In this document: positions 44,795-53,127 of the stretch, piece after piece
How the letters are laid out: each line of letters starts with the position of its first letter
Position numbering within the stretch: position 1 is the first letter of the stretch
Assembly (NCBI GenBank): GCA_022824925.1
Contig: JAJDYW010000041.1
Location: 1-64,000 of the forward strand
Direction: 5' to 3'
Source of the DNA: Dehalococcoidia bacterium
Lineage (GTDB): Bacteria > Chloroflexota > Dehalococcoidia > Tepidiformales > Tepidiformaceae
Length of the DNA: 64,000 nucleotides
The notes under the pieces: generated by a model
Seen by the model: only the letters and a program-made list of their open reading frames with translations
The model's database searches: none
Told to the model about the DNA's origin: nothing
Program-made: the position numbers and the translations under genes

Positions 44795-47005
44795 GTGGCG
44801 GTCGAGCAGGAGGCGCTGGACGCGGTCGCGCTGAGCCGCGAGGAGTACGACCTGCTCGTCGCGCGGCTGGGGCGGGAGCCGAACGAGGTCGAGCTGGGGA
44901 TGTTCGGCTCGCTCTGGAGCGAGCACTGCGGCTACAAGAACAGCCGTCCCCTGCTGCGCCGCCTGCCGAGCAGCGGCGACCGCGTGCTGACCCGCGTGGG
45001 CGAGGAGAACGCGGGCGCGATCGACATCGGCGACGGCTGGGCGGTGGTGATGAAGGTCGAGTCGCACAACCACCCCTCGGCGATCGAACCGTACGAGGGG
45101 GCGGCGACGGGCGTGGGGGGGATCGTGCGGGACATCTTCGCGATGGGCGCCTACCCGATCGCGCTGCTGGACTCGCTGCGCTTCGGGCCGCTCGACGAGG
45201 GGAACAACCGCTACCTGTTCGAGGGCGTGGTGGGAGGCATCGGCGGCTACGGGAACTGCCTCGGGATACCCACGGTGGGGGGCGAGGTGGTGGTGGGGGC
45301 GCCCTACAACGGCAACCCGCTCGTGAACGCAATGTGCGTCGGCCTCGTGCGGGCGGACGGCATCGTGAGCGCACGGGCGAGCGGCGAGGGCAACGCCCTC
45401 CTGCTGGTGGGGGCGGACACCGGCCGGGACGGCATCCACGGGGCGAGCGGGCTCGCGAGCCGCACGGATCCCGAGGCGCGCTTCGAGGAGATGCGCCCGG
45501 CGGTACAGGTGGGAAACCCCTTCCTCGAGAAGATGCTGATGGAGGCGTGCTTCGAGCTCGCCTCGGAGCACCGCGACTGGATCGTGGGGCTGCAGGACCT
45601 GGGGGCGGCGGGGCTGACGAGCTCGGTGCTGGAGTGTTGCGCGCGCGGGGAGGCGGGGGCCGTGCTCGACCTGGAGCGCGTCCCGCGGCGCGAAGCGGGG
45701 ATGACGCCGTACGAGGTGATGCTCTCGGAGAGCCAGGAGCGCATGCTCGTCATCGCGAAGCGCGAGCACGTCGAGGACGTGGCGGGGCTCTTCGAGCGGT
45801 GGGAGGTGGCGTGCGTCGAGATCGGGCAGGTGACCGACGGAGACGAGGTGGTGCTGCGGGAGGACGGGGTCGAGGTGGGTCGCGTACCGGTCGAAGTAGC
45901 GACGGAGGCGCCGGCGTACACGCGCGACGGGCGGAGGAGCCTGGAGGCGCTGGCCCGCAGCCAGGCAAATCCGGGCGCCTTCCCCGACCTGAAGGCGGAG
46001 GCGGCGACGGAGGCCCTGACGGCCCTACTCGCGCGGCCGAACCTCGCGAGCAAGGCCGAGGTGTTCCGCCAGTACGACCACCAGGTGCTCGCCAACACGG
46101 TCGTGGCGCCGGGCGGCGACGCGGCCGTGCTGCGGGTTCCCGACACCACGCGCGGGATCGCGGTGGCGACGGACGGCAACGGCCGCTACTGCCAGCTCGA
46201 CGCGCACAACGGGGGGGCGATCGCGGTGGCGGAGGCGGCGCGGAACGTGGTCTGCACGGGGGCGCGGCCCATCGCGGTGACCGACTGCCTGAACTTCGGC
46301 GCGCCCGAGAACCTGGAGGTCTACGCGACCCTCTCGGGGGCGGTGGACGGCATCGCCGCGGCCTGCGAGGCGTTCGGGACCCCCGTCGTGAGCGGCAACG
46401 TCAGCCTCTACAACGAGAGCGGCGGGGCGCCCGTCTGGCCGACGCCGGTGATCGGGATGCTGGGCGTGCTGGAAGACGTACACACGCACCTCGGAGCGGC
46501 GTTCGAGCGGGCGGGGGCGGAGGTCTGGCTGCTGGGCGGAACGGTCGAGCAGCCGGCGCGGACGCTGGCGGGGAGCGAGTACCTGGAGGCCGCGCACGGA
46601 GCTGTCATCGGGACGCCGACGGTCGACCTCGCGGCGGAGTCGCGGCTGCACGACCTCGTGCTGGGCGCGAACGACGGGGGTCTGCTCCTGAGCGCGCACG
46701 ACTGCAGCGACGGCGGCCTCGCGGTCGCGCTGGCGGAGTGCTGCCTGCTGGGCGGATACGGCTTCACGGGGGAGGTCGAGGTGGAAGGGCGGATCGACGC
46801 CGCCCTGTTCGGGGAAGGGCAGGGACGGATTGTCGTGAGCGCGCGCCCGGAGGCGGGGGAGCGGCTGGGGGCGTTGGCGGAGGAGCACGGGGTGCCGCTC
46901 ACGCGCCTCGGGGTGACGACGGACGAAGGCGTCCTGCGCTTCGGACCGGTCGAGGCGGACCTCGACGCGCTCCGCGGGGCGTGGGAGTCGGGCCTGGGGC
47001 TCTAG
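44795..47005 (+). CDS. purL: phosphoribosylformylglycinamidine synthase, synthetase subunit (small PurL)
   Basis: ATP-dependent amination of FGAR to FGAM. The 736-residue protein is the short PurL that needs separate PurQ and PurS. Blocks: MFGSLWSEHCGYKNSRP, KVESHNHPSAIEPYEGAATG, IPTVGGEV, GLQDLGAAGLTSS and SGNVSLYNES. GTG at 44795 stands 6 nt after TAGCAT (44783-44788), suggesting a leaderless mRNA of its own. purQ is 1.6 kb upstream; purS is not found nearby. Confidence 0.95.
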   Translation: MAVEQEALDAVALSREEYDLLVARLGREPNEVELGMFGSLWSEHCGYKNSRPLLRRLPSSGDRVLTRVGEENAGAIDIGDGWAVVMKVESHNHPSAIEPYEGAATGVGGIVRDIFAMGAYPIALLDSLRFGPLDEGNNRYLFEGVVGGIGGYGNCLGIPTVGGEVVVGAPYNGNPLVNAMCVGLVRADGIVSARASGEGNALLLVGADTGRDGIHGASGLASRTDPEARFEEMRPAVQVGNPFLEKMLMEACFELASEHRDWIVGLQDLGAAGLTSSVLECCARGEAGAVLDLERVPRREAGMTPYEVMLSESQERMLVIAKREHVEDVAGLFERWEVACVEIGQVTDGDEVVLREDGVEVGRVPVEVATEAPAYTRDGRRSLEALARSQANPGAFPDLKAEAATEALTALLARPNLASKAEVFRQYDHQVLANTVVAPGGDAAVLRVPDTTRGIAVATDGNGRYCQLDAHNGGAIAVAEAARNVVCTGARPIAVTDCLNFGAPENLEVYATLSGAVDGIAAACEAFGTPVVSGNVSLYNESGGAPVWPTPVIGMLGVLEDVHTHLGAAFERAGAEVWLLGGTVEQPARTLAGSEYLEAAHGAVIGTPTVDLAAESRLHDLVLGANDGGLLLSAHDCSDGGLAVALAECCLLGGYGFTGEVEVEGRIDAALFGEGQGRIVVSARPEAGERLGALAEEHGVPLTRLGVTTDEGVLRFGPVEADLDALRGAWESGLGL

Positions 47006-47027
47006 TGAGAAGATCGCTCCCGTTGGT

Positions 47028-47113
47028 CGCTGAGTGAAGCGGCGCCCTGCCGCGCACCTGAGGAGAGCGCTTCGCTGAGGAGAGCGCGCAGCTGGCGCCG
47101 CGCTGAGTGGAGC
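47028..47113. repeat. four degenerate 13-bp direct repeats within an inverted-repeat pair
   Basis: The unit CGCTGAG(T/G)G(A/G)AGC appears at 47028-47040, 47056-47068 (first bases AC), 47073-47085 and 47101-47113, in the only space between convergent purL and the M16 gene. GCGGCGCC (47039-47046) and GGCGCCGC (47094-47101) form 8-bp inverted arms around the middle copies. No T-tract is present. Confidence 0.65.
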
Positions 47114-47115
47114 CG

Positions 47116-48390
47116 TTACCGATCGAGCGCGTTGGCGATCTCGTCCTCGCTGAGGTCCGGGCCGACAGCGGCGCAGTGGATGCGGTCGGTCACGAAGAGG
47201 TCGGTGGCGACGGAGCGGATCTCGGCGGCGGTGACGGCTTCGAGGCCGGCGACGAAGTCGTCGATCGTCTCGACCTCCCCCTTCGTGAGGATCTGCTCGC
47301 CGTGGCGCTGGCCGAGGGAGAAGGCGGTTTCGAGGGAGAGGCGGAAGCGGCCGATGGCGTGGTCCTTGGCGCGACGCAGCTCGTCCCCGGGGACGGCGTC
47401 ATCGACGAGCTTGCGGAGCTCGTCGAGGCAGACACCGATGGTCTCGGAGAGCTTCTCGCGGTTAACGCCGGCGGAGACGGTGAAGACGCCCGCATCGGCG
47501 AGATAGCCGTAGCCGGAGTGCACGGAGTAGGCGAGGCCCCGGCGCTCGCGCACCTCGGTGAAGAGGCGGGAGGACATGCCCGAGCCGAGGACGTCGTTGA
47601 GGATGCGGAGCGCGAAGCGCCGGGGGTCGTCGCGCCCGAAGAGGGGCATGCCGAGCATGACGCTGCACTGGTCGATATCGCGCGAGTCGACGGTCACGCG
47701 GGCGCCGGTGGTGCCGGGGTCGTAGGGCGTGACGGAGGGGATGTCGCCGGCGGCGACCTCGGCGAAGCGGGGCTCGGCCAGCTCCAGCACCTGCTCGTGC
47801 GTGCAGTTCCCGGAGACGGAGAGGACCATGTTCGGGCCGAGGTACCAGCCGTCCATGTGCTCGAGGAAGTCGGGGCGGTTCATCCCCCCGACCAGCTCCA
47901 CGCTGCCGCCGACGTCCCAGCCGCAGGGCTGCTCGCCGTAGACGGAGACGCCGAGGAGGCGGCCGACCCAGCTCCCGGGGTTGTCGTGGTTCCGCTTCAG
48001 CTCCTGCTGGACGACCGTGCGCTCGCGGTCGATTTCCTCCTGGGAGAGGGTCGAGTGGAGGAGCATGTCGGCCGTTATGTCGATTGCCGTCTCGAGGCGG
48101 TCGTAGGGGACGACGTTCCAGTAACAGGTGTACTCCTTGTTGGTGTAGGCATTGAGGGTGCCACCGGCGCCCTCGATCTCCTCGGCGATCATGTTGGCGC
48201 GGGGGCGGCGCTCGGTTCCCTTGAAGATCATGTGCTCGAGGAAGTGGGTGATGCCGTTCAGGCGTTGGGGCTCGGAGCGGGAGCCGACACCCACGAAGAG
48301 GCTGACGGTCGCGGCCTGCGTGGTAGGCACGGGGGTGGTGACGACGCGGAGGCCGTGGGGGAGCGTGGTCGTCTGCCAGGTAACGGCCAT
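47116..48390 (-). CDS. M16-family zinc metallopeptidase (processing-peptidase-like)
   Basis: A 424-residue protease of the pitrilysin family. The inverted zinc motif is in THFLEHMIFKGT (His49, Glu52, His53), with a downstream Glu expected near 129 and the substrate-binding SSRLFTEVRERRGLAYSVHS. It matches the single-chain bacterial PqqL/YmxG type that resembles the mitochondrial processing peptidase beta subunit. No signal peptide is seen. ATG at 48390; the promoter TAGAAT at 48424-48429 is shared back-to-back with the divergent gene. Confidence 0.9.
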   Translation of the reverse strand: MAVTWQTTTLPHGLRVVTTPVPTTQAATVSLFVGVGSRSEPQRLNGITHFLEHMIFKGTERRPRANMIAEEIEGAGGTLNAYTNKEYTCYWNVVPYDRLETAIDITADMLLHSTLSQEEIDRERTVVQQELKRNHDNPGSWVGRLLGVSVYGEQPCGWDVGGSVELVGGMNRPDFLEHMDGWYLGPNMVLSVSGNCTHEQVLELAEPRFAEVAAGDIPSVTPYDPGTTGARVTVDSRDIDQCSVMLGMPLFGRDDPRRFALRILNDVLGSGMSSRLFTEVRERRGLAYSVHSGYGYLADAGVFTVSAGVNREKLSETIGVCLDELRKLVDDAVPGDELRRAKDHAIGRFRLSLETAFSLGQRHGEQILTKGEVETIDDFVAGLEAVTAAEIRSVATDLFVTDRIHCAAVGPDLSEDEIANALDR

Positions 48391-48422
48391 GGGGTAGCCT
48401 CTCGTTCTTCGGCGGGTCCGGC

Positions 48423-48429
48423 TATTCTA
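48423..48429. promoter_or_regulatory. overlapping divergent -10 boxes
   Basis: The 7 bp TATTCTA hold TATTCT on the plus strand (48423-48428) and TAGAAT on the minus strand (48424-48429). Starts lie 42 nt to the right (48471) and 33 nt to the left (48390). One open complex could serve either direction. Confidence 0.45.
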
Positions 48430-48470
48430 CGGTCGCCCGCGAGACGGGCCGCGATCGGCGGGGAGCACCT

Positions 48471-49439
48471 GTGGGCGAACTGAGCCTGAGACCGAACTGG
48501 ACGACCGCCGCGGGCGCGCTGGAGGGCGTGCTCGCGGCCGAGGGGCTGGACCTGCCCCGCCACGCCGTGATGGGGCTGACCGGCCACGCCTGGCACCTGT
48601 GCGTCGCGGTCGAGGGTGGCGTCACGGCACTGCCGAGCGGCCCGCACGACCTCGACTGGGGGGCGATGGTCGGGCGGTACGCGCGAACCGGGCTCGCCTG
48701 GGAGCGTTTCTCGCGGCGGGCGCGGGGGGAGAGGCTGGAAACGGCGCGCGACGAAGCACTCGCGTGGGCGCGGGAGCGCCTCGACGCGGGCGTTCCGCTG
48801 ATCGGGTTCGACCTGCAGGTGCACGAGTTCGCAATCGTGCGGGGGTACGACGCTCAGCGGGAAGGGTTCCTCGTCGAGTCGGCGGTCTCGGACGAGCTGG
48901 GCGGATTCGCACCGTGGAGCGACTGGCCGACCGCGGCGCTGGGCATCATCGAGCTGTTCGCGCCGGTCGGGCCGAGCGACCCGGACCCGGAGGAGGCGGT
49001 AGTGGAGTCGCTGCGCACGGCGGTCGAGCTGCTGGCGGACGGCGGGGGAGCGAGCGCCAACCCGCGGGGAACGGCGGCGCTCGACGCATGGGCGGACACG
49101 CTCGACGGGACGGGCGAGGTGGACCGCGCGGGCAATGCCTACACGCTGGCGGTGCTGCAGGCGGCGCGCACGGACGGGGCGGCCTTCCTCGGCGACCTGG
49201 CGGAAGCAATCCCGGGACTCGCCATCCCGCTCATCCACGCGCAGCGGGCGGTGCTCGACGAGACGCAGGCGCTTTCGCCGCTGCTGACGCTGTTCCCGTT
49301 CCCGGCGGGGGGCCACGGCAACGTCTCGAATCCGGGGCTGCGGGAGGCGGCCGCGAACGCGCTTCGCCGGGCAGCCGGGCACGAGCGGCGGGCGGCGGAG
49401 TCTATCGCGGAAGCGCTCGACTCGCTGGGAGTGGCGTAG
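48471..49439 (+). CDS. unrecognised 322-residue protein, weakly BtrH-N-like
   Basis: A soluble protein starting with GTG after a GGGGAG site. The first 160 residues (LEGVLAAEGLDLPRHAVMGLTGHAWHLCV, ending in an EFAIVRGYDAQREGFLVES-type block) have the arrangement of the butirosin-H N-terminal and C39-like domains, but the N-terminal nucleophilic Cys expected for a peptidase is not where it should be. The remaining helical half has a short HERRAAESIAEAL end. I do not assign a function. The phosphatase gene follows 5 nt later. Confidence 0.55.
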   Translation: MGELSLRPNWTTAAGALEGVLAAEGLDLPRHAVMGLTGHAWHLCVAVEGGVTALPSGPHDLDWGAMVGRYARTGLAWERFSRRARGERLETARDEALAWARERLDAGVPLIGFDLQVHEFAIVRGYDAQREGFLVESAVSDELGGFAPWSDWPTAALGIIELFAPVGPSDPDPEEAVVESLRTAVELLADGGGASANPRGTAALDAWADTLDGTGEVDRAGNAYTLAVLQAARTDGAAFLGDLAEAIPGLAIPLIHAQRAVLDETQALSPLLTLFPFPAGGHGNVSNPGLREAAANALRRAAGHERRAAESIAEALDSLGVA

Positions 49440-49444
49440 CGGTC

Positions 49445-49846
49445 GTGGTGAGCTGGATCATCGAGGGGGAGCTGGCGGTGAGCGCGCGTCCGGGATTCGC
49501 GCCGGGGGAGGAGCGGGCGGTGCCGGCGGCGACGGTCGAGGCGTGGATCGCGCGGGCTCGGGAGGCAGGGGTGCGGTCGGTCATCTGCCTGCTGGGGGAC
49601 GATCAACTGCCGCTCTACGCGGGGGCGCTGCCGGAGGGGCTGCTCGCTCGGTACCGGGCGGCGGGGTTCGCGGTGGCTCACCACGGCGTGCGCGACGGGC
49701 TCACGGAGCCCTTCACCCCGGCGCAACTGGACGAGGCGTGGGAGTCGTTCCGGCGGCTGCCGAAACCGGTGCTGGTGCACTGCAGCGCCGGCCACGATCG
49801 CACGGGCCGGGTCGTGCGGCACGTCCTGCGGCGGCTGGAGGGGTAG
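49445..49846 (+). CDS. dual-specificity/tyrosine-type protein phosphatase-like enzyme
   Basis: A 133-residue cysteine phosphatase. The P-loop HCSAGHDRTGR (C-x5-R) is intact near residue 117, preceded by an Asp region in HHGVRDGLTEPFT that can supply the general acid. It is at the small end of the family. Start is GTG 49445 or the next in-frame GTG at 49448. It probably acts with the unknown gene upstream and ends 25 nt from the convergent DsbA-like gene. Confidence 0.75.
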   Translation: MVSWIIEGELAVSARPGFAPGEERAVPAATVEAWIARAREAGVRSVICLLGDDQLPLYAGALPEGLLARYRAAGFAVAHHGVRDGLTEPFTPAQLDEAWESFRRLPKPVLVHCSAGHDRTGRVVRHVLRRLEG

Positions 49847-49871
49847 GGGTCGGGCTGCCGGCTCCCGGGCG

Positions 49872-50882
49872 CTAGTTCACGTTGGGGAGGGCGGCCCACT
49901 CGTCCTGGCGTTCGAAGAGGAGGTCGTGCATCTCCCAGAACTTGCCCTGCTCGCCCGCGCACTCGGCGGCGAAGTGGGCGCCGGCGGCGTTCGGGTGAAT
50001 CTGCACGAGGGGGAAGTGCAGGAACGCGATGGCGACCTCGTCGCCGACGAGGTCGCGGATGGACGGGAGGGTGTCCTTGTACCAGCGGCGGCAGAAGGGG
50101 CACTCGAAGTCGCTGTACTCGATGACGACGACACTCGCGCCGGGGTTGCCCTCGATGCTGGCGCCGGAGAAATCGGGGCGTTCGGGCAGGATGGCGAAGC
50201 GGGGCGGGTCGGTGGCGGCCAGCTGCTGGATGGCAGGCGAGTAGTCGGTGATCGAAGTGGGGCTGCCTTCGAGCTCGGCGGAGATGACCTCGAGAAAGAC
50301 GGCGGCGGGCTGCGCTCCGGAGATGTACTTGTTGTTGACGAAGAAGGAGGGCGTGCCGGTCACCCCCAGGTCGACGCCACGCTGGAGGTGCTCGTTGACC
50401 GCATTGCCGGTGGAGGCATTCCCCAGGCACTCGGTGAAGGCGGCGGTATCGAGATCGAGGACGGCGGCGTAGCTCGTGAGCGCATCGACGAGCGTGACGG
50501 GCGCCGCGGCCGGCGCTTCGGAACGCTCGGCGGCGGCGGCGAGCAGTCCGGCGGCGGCCGTCAGCGTATCGACGGCTTCGGCGAGCTCGGCGAGCGCCGG
50601 GGCGATCGGCTCCTGGACGGGCGCGGGCTGGGGGTTGTCGTCGGTGACGATGATGGTGACGACGATGGCGGCCGCGCCGAGCAGCACGGCGAGTGGGGTC
50701 AGCACCCACGACCACGCGGGGGCACGGGGAGGGTCGGGAGGATCGTCGGCGAGGGCGTCCGCTTCGGCCTGGAGGGTGGGAGGCTCGGCCGGGGAGGGCT
50801 CGTCGGAGGCGCCCCCTTCCGACTCCTCGGGAGTTGGCTCTTCCGGGGCGGCGTCCTCGGGGTCGGTGGGGGGTTGCGTCAC
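49872..50882 (-). CDS. membrane-anchored DsbA-like thiol oxidoreductase with permuted domain order
   Basis: A 336-residue envelope protein. Residues 1-56 are acidic and Pro/Glu-rich, 57-80 form one transmembrane helix, and 90-128 an Ala-rich linker. Residues 130-204 (DLDTAAFTECLGNAS, then LGVTGTPSFFVNNKYISGAQ with cis-Pro178) match what is normally the C-terminal half of DsbA. Residues 225-336 (VIEYSDFECPFCRRW with C261-x2-C264, HFPLVQIHPNA, ECAGEQGKFWEMHDLLF) match the N-terminal half and end at ALPNVN, just where the other half would normally follow. The order is thus swapped. The convergent phosphatase starts 25 nt away, so no missing tail is hidden. Confidence 0.85.
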   Translation of the reverse strand: MTQPPTDPEDAAPEEPTPEESEGGASDEPSPAEPPTLQAEADALADDPPDPPRAPAWSWVLTPLAVLLGAAAIVVTIIVTDDNPQPAPVQEPIAPALAELAEAVDTLTAAAGLLAAAAERSEAPAAAPVTLVDALTSYAAVLDLDTAAFTECLGNASTGNAVNEHLQRGVDLGVTGTPSFFVNNKYISGAQPAAVFLEVISAELEGSPTSITDYSPAIQQLAATDPPRFAILPERPDFSGASIEGNPGASVVVIEYSDFECPFCRRWYKDTLPSIRDLVGDEVAIAFLHFPLVQIHPNAAGAHFAAECAGEQGKFWEMHDLLFERQDEWAALPNVN

Positions 50883-50927
50883 CGAGCCATCGTAGGCGGC
50901 AGGCGCGCCATGCGCGAACGGGCGAAG

Positions 50928-51581
50928 TCAGGCGCCGCGGGCGCGGAGGACGGCCAGCGTGAGGTCCTCGACGGTGGAGAGGTCGGGGTCGGCGGCGAGG
51001 GCGTCGTCGACCCAGCGGCGGGCCTCGGAGCGCCCGTAGCCGAGGGCGCCGATGGCCTCGACGGCGTCGAGGGCGACGCGGCCGCGCTGGAGGCTTTCGA
51101 TATCGACGGGCGTGTCGTGGCCGCCGTCCTGGAGGGCGGCCTCGGCGACGACCTTGCCGCGAAGGGTCGCGATGATCTTCCCCGCCACGCGCGGGCCAAT
51201 GCCGGGGAGGCGCGTGAGGACAGACTGGTCCTCCTGCTCGATGGCGCGGGCGATGGTGCTGACCGAGACGGTCATGGCCTTGACCGCTTTCGTCGGGCCG
51301 AGCCCCTCGACGGTGGTGAACTTGCGGAAGAAGTCGCGCTCTGGGCGGCGGAGGAAACCGACGAGGAGGGGCACGGGCTGGTTGGGGGTCGCGTGGTAGA
51401 GGACGTGCAGCGCAATCTCGGGGGCGGGGCCGTCCTCCGGGGAGCGGTCCACGGACTCCTGGATCTCCGGCCAGAGGAAGGCGGGAACGAGGACCTCGTA
51501 GCGGACGCCGGAGACATCGACCTCGACGCTGAGCTCGCCGACGTCGGTGTGGGTGAGGCGCCCGGAGAGGTGGGTGATCAC
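50928..51581 (-). CDS. ruvA: Holliday junction DNA helicase subunit RuvA
   Basis: Tetrameric Holliday-junction-binding protein of the RuvABC resolvasome. The 217 residues begin ITHLSGRLTHTDVGELSVEV (OB-fold), carry the helix-hairpin-helix pair around VLTRLPGIGPRVAGKI and a third domain that contacts RuvB (EARRWVDDALAADPDLSTVEDLTL). GTG at 51581 follows TAAGAT by 6 nt, so the mRNA is probably leaderless. ruvC is in the window at 60065; ruvB is not. Confidence 0.93.
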   Translation of the reverse strand: MITHLSGRLTHTDVGELSVEVDVSGVRYEVLVPAFLWPEIQESVDRSPEDGPAPEIALHVLYHATPNQPVPLLVGFLRRPERDFFRKFTTVEGLGPTKAVKAMTVSVSTIARAIEQEDQSVLTRLPGIGPRVAGKIIATLRGKVVAEAALQDGGHDTPVDIESLQRGRVALDAVEAIGALGYGRSEARRWVDDALAADPDLSTVEDLTLAVLRARGA

Positions 51582-51587
51582 GGCACG

Positions 51588-51629
51588 ATCTTACGCCGCC
51601 GCGACGCAGGGTCGGGGCGGGGGTAGGCT
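51588..51629. promoter_or_regulatory. divergent leaderless promoters of ruvA and mutM
   Basis: Only 55 bp separate the two start codons. Minus-strand TAAGAT (51588-51593) is 6 nt from the ruvA GTG, and plus-strand TAGGCT (51624-51629) is 7 nt from the mutM GTG. The mutM start is certain because its catalytic Pro must be residue 2. Confidence 0.55.
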
Positions 51630-51636
51630 GGGCGCC

Positions 51637-52485
51637 GTGCCGGAGCTGCCGGAAGTCGAGACGATCAGGCGCGACCTCGAGCCGCTGGTGGTGGGGCGGA
51701 CGGTGGCGGGGGTGGAGGTCGACCCGGGGACGATCGACCTGCTCACGGACCTGCCCCTCGACGGGCTGCGGGCGGGGCTGGTGGGGCGGCGGTTCGTCTC
51801 GCTGGGCCGGCGGGGCAAGTACCTGCTGTTCGGCATGGACGACGGGCGCACCTTCGTGGCGCACCTGCGGATGACGGGGCGGCTCGTGTGGCGGGAGGCG
51901 GGCGACCCGCCGATCGAGTGGCAGCGGGCGCGCCTCGCCCTGGACGGCGGCCATGACCTGCGGTGGAGCGACCTGCGCAAGTTCGGCACGTGGGACATCG
52001 TCGAGGATGCGGGGGAGGTGACGGGGAAGCTGGGGCCGGAGCCGCTCGACGAGGCGTTCACGGCGGCCTTCCTGCGGAAGCTGCTGGCGGGACGCACGGC
52101 CCCGGTGAAGGCGGTGCTGCTCGACCAGCGGCGGGTGGCCGGGCTGGGGAACATCTACGTGGACGAGGCGCTCTTCCAGGCGCGCATCCGGCCGGACACG
52201 GCCGCGGGGGCGGTCTCGCGGGGGGCGGTCGCGCGGCTGCGCGTGGCCTGTCGCGAGGTGCTCGAACGCGGCATCGAGAACCGCGGGGCGAGCTTCAGCG
52301 ACTACGTCGATGCACGGGGCGACCCCGGTCGGCAGCACATGTACGTGCAGGTGTTCCGCCGCGACGGGAAGCCGTGCTACACGTGCGGGACGGAGATCGT
52401 GCGGTCGGTGGTGGGGGGGCGGGGGACGCACTTCTGCCCGCGCTGCCAGCAACGGCCGCGCAGGCGGCGATCGGCCACGCCGTAG
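51637..52485 (+). CDS. mutM: formamidopyrimidine-DNA glycosylase (Fpg/MutM)
   Basis: Removes oxidised purines such as 8-oxoguanine and nicks the abasic site. The 282-residue protein starts M-P-E-L-P-E-V-E-T, with the nucleophilic Pro2 and Glu3 directly after the initiator, which fixes the GTG start. Further marks are GRRGKYLLFGMDDG, the H2TH region around RVAGLGNIYVDEALF, and the C-terminal zinc finger (CYTCGTEI then FCPRC). Divergent from ruvA: a small DNA-repair locus. Confidence 0.96.
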   Translation: MPELPEVETIRRDLEPLVVGRTVAGVEVDPGTIDLLTDLPLDGLRAGLVGRRFVSLGRRGKYLLFGMDDGRTFVAHLRMTGRLVWREAGDPPIEWQRARLALDGGHDLRWSDLRKFGTWDIVEDAGEVTGKLGPEPLDEAFTAAFLRKLLAGRTAPVKAVLLDQRRVAGLGNIYVDEALFQARIRPDTAAGAVSRGAVARLRVACREVLERGIENRGASFSDYVDARGDPGRQHMYVQVFRRDGKPCYTCGTEIVRSVVGGRGTHFCPRCQQRPRRRRSATP

Positions 52486-52488
52486 AAT
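52483..52488 (+). promoter_or_regulatory. -10 box TAGAAT, probably leaderless promoter
   Basis: TAGAAT overlaps the mutM stop region and ends 6 nt before the ATG at 52495. Confidence 0.4.
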
Positions 52489-52494
52489 GCGGCC

Positions 52495-53127
52495 ATGGCG
52501 GAGTCGGCGTACGTGGCGGGGCTGGGCGAGATCGCGTTCCTCGAGGAGTACGAGCGCAGCGTCCTGAGCAAGCCGCAGATGGTCGCCGACGCCGCCCTGA
52601 AGGCGCTCGCGTTCGCACCACCGTACGAGCGCCCGGCGCTGGTGGGAATGCTGGCGAGCCAGCTCGTGGAGGCAGCGCTGCGGCTCACGGCCGTGTTCGA
52701 AGCGCTGGACGACCGGCGGTTCCCGGTGGCGGACTCGCTGCGGGGACCGCTGCCGGGGGCGGCCGCGTGGGTGGCGCTGGCGCAGCTCGCGGGCACGGCG
52801 GAGCCGGAGGGCGTCGTGCGGCGGCTCGCGCTGGACGAGGGCGCGGTCGAGAGCGCCGCGCAGCTGCGAGGGTTGCCCGTGCCCGAGTGGCTCCCGGCGC
52901 TGATCGAGGCGACCGGGGCGCCTGACTCGCTGGCGATGCCGGCGCCCATCGACCAGCTCGCCGTCACGGGGACGAACGGGGAGGGGGAGCGGGTGGAGGT
53001 GCGGCTGGCGGCGGGGGAGGAGGCGACGGTCGCGATGGCCGACCTCGTGGCCGACCTCTGCTCGGTCGCGCGGGGGTTGCTGGGGGCGTACCTGCGGGCG
53101 CGGCGATCGATGGGGCAGCGGGTGTGA
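52495..53127 (+). CDS. unrecognised helical protein of 210 residues
   Basis: Largely alpha-helical and soluble. It has segments such as YVAGLGEIAFLEEYERSVL and MVADAALKALAFAPP, and a C-terminal helix VADLCSVARGLLGAYLRARR. No catalytic motif or membrane helix is seen. It overlaps the next gene by GTGA, so it is translationally coupled to the peptidase. I cannot place it in a family. Confidence 0.55.
   Translation: MAESAYVAGLGEIAFLEEYERSVLSKPQMVADAALKALAFAPPYERPALVGMLASQLVEAALRLTAVFEALDDRRFPVADSLRGPLPGAAAWVALAQLAGTAEPEGVVRRLALDEGAVESAAQLRGLPVPEWLPALIEATGAPDSLAMPAPIDQLAVTGTNGEGERVEVRLAAGEEATVAMADLVADLCSVARGLLGAYLRARRSMGQRV

Noticed and set aside
49847..49871. Frameshifted remainder of the DsbA C-terminal half
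   Set aside because: Only 25 nt lie between the stop and the intact convergent phosphatase, and the matching half is already present earlier in the same protein.
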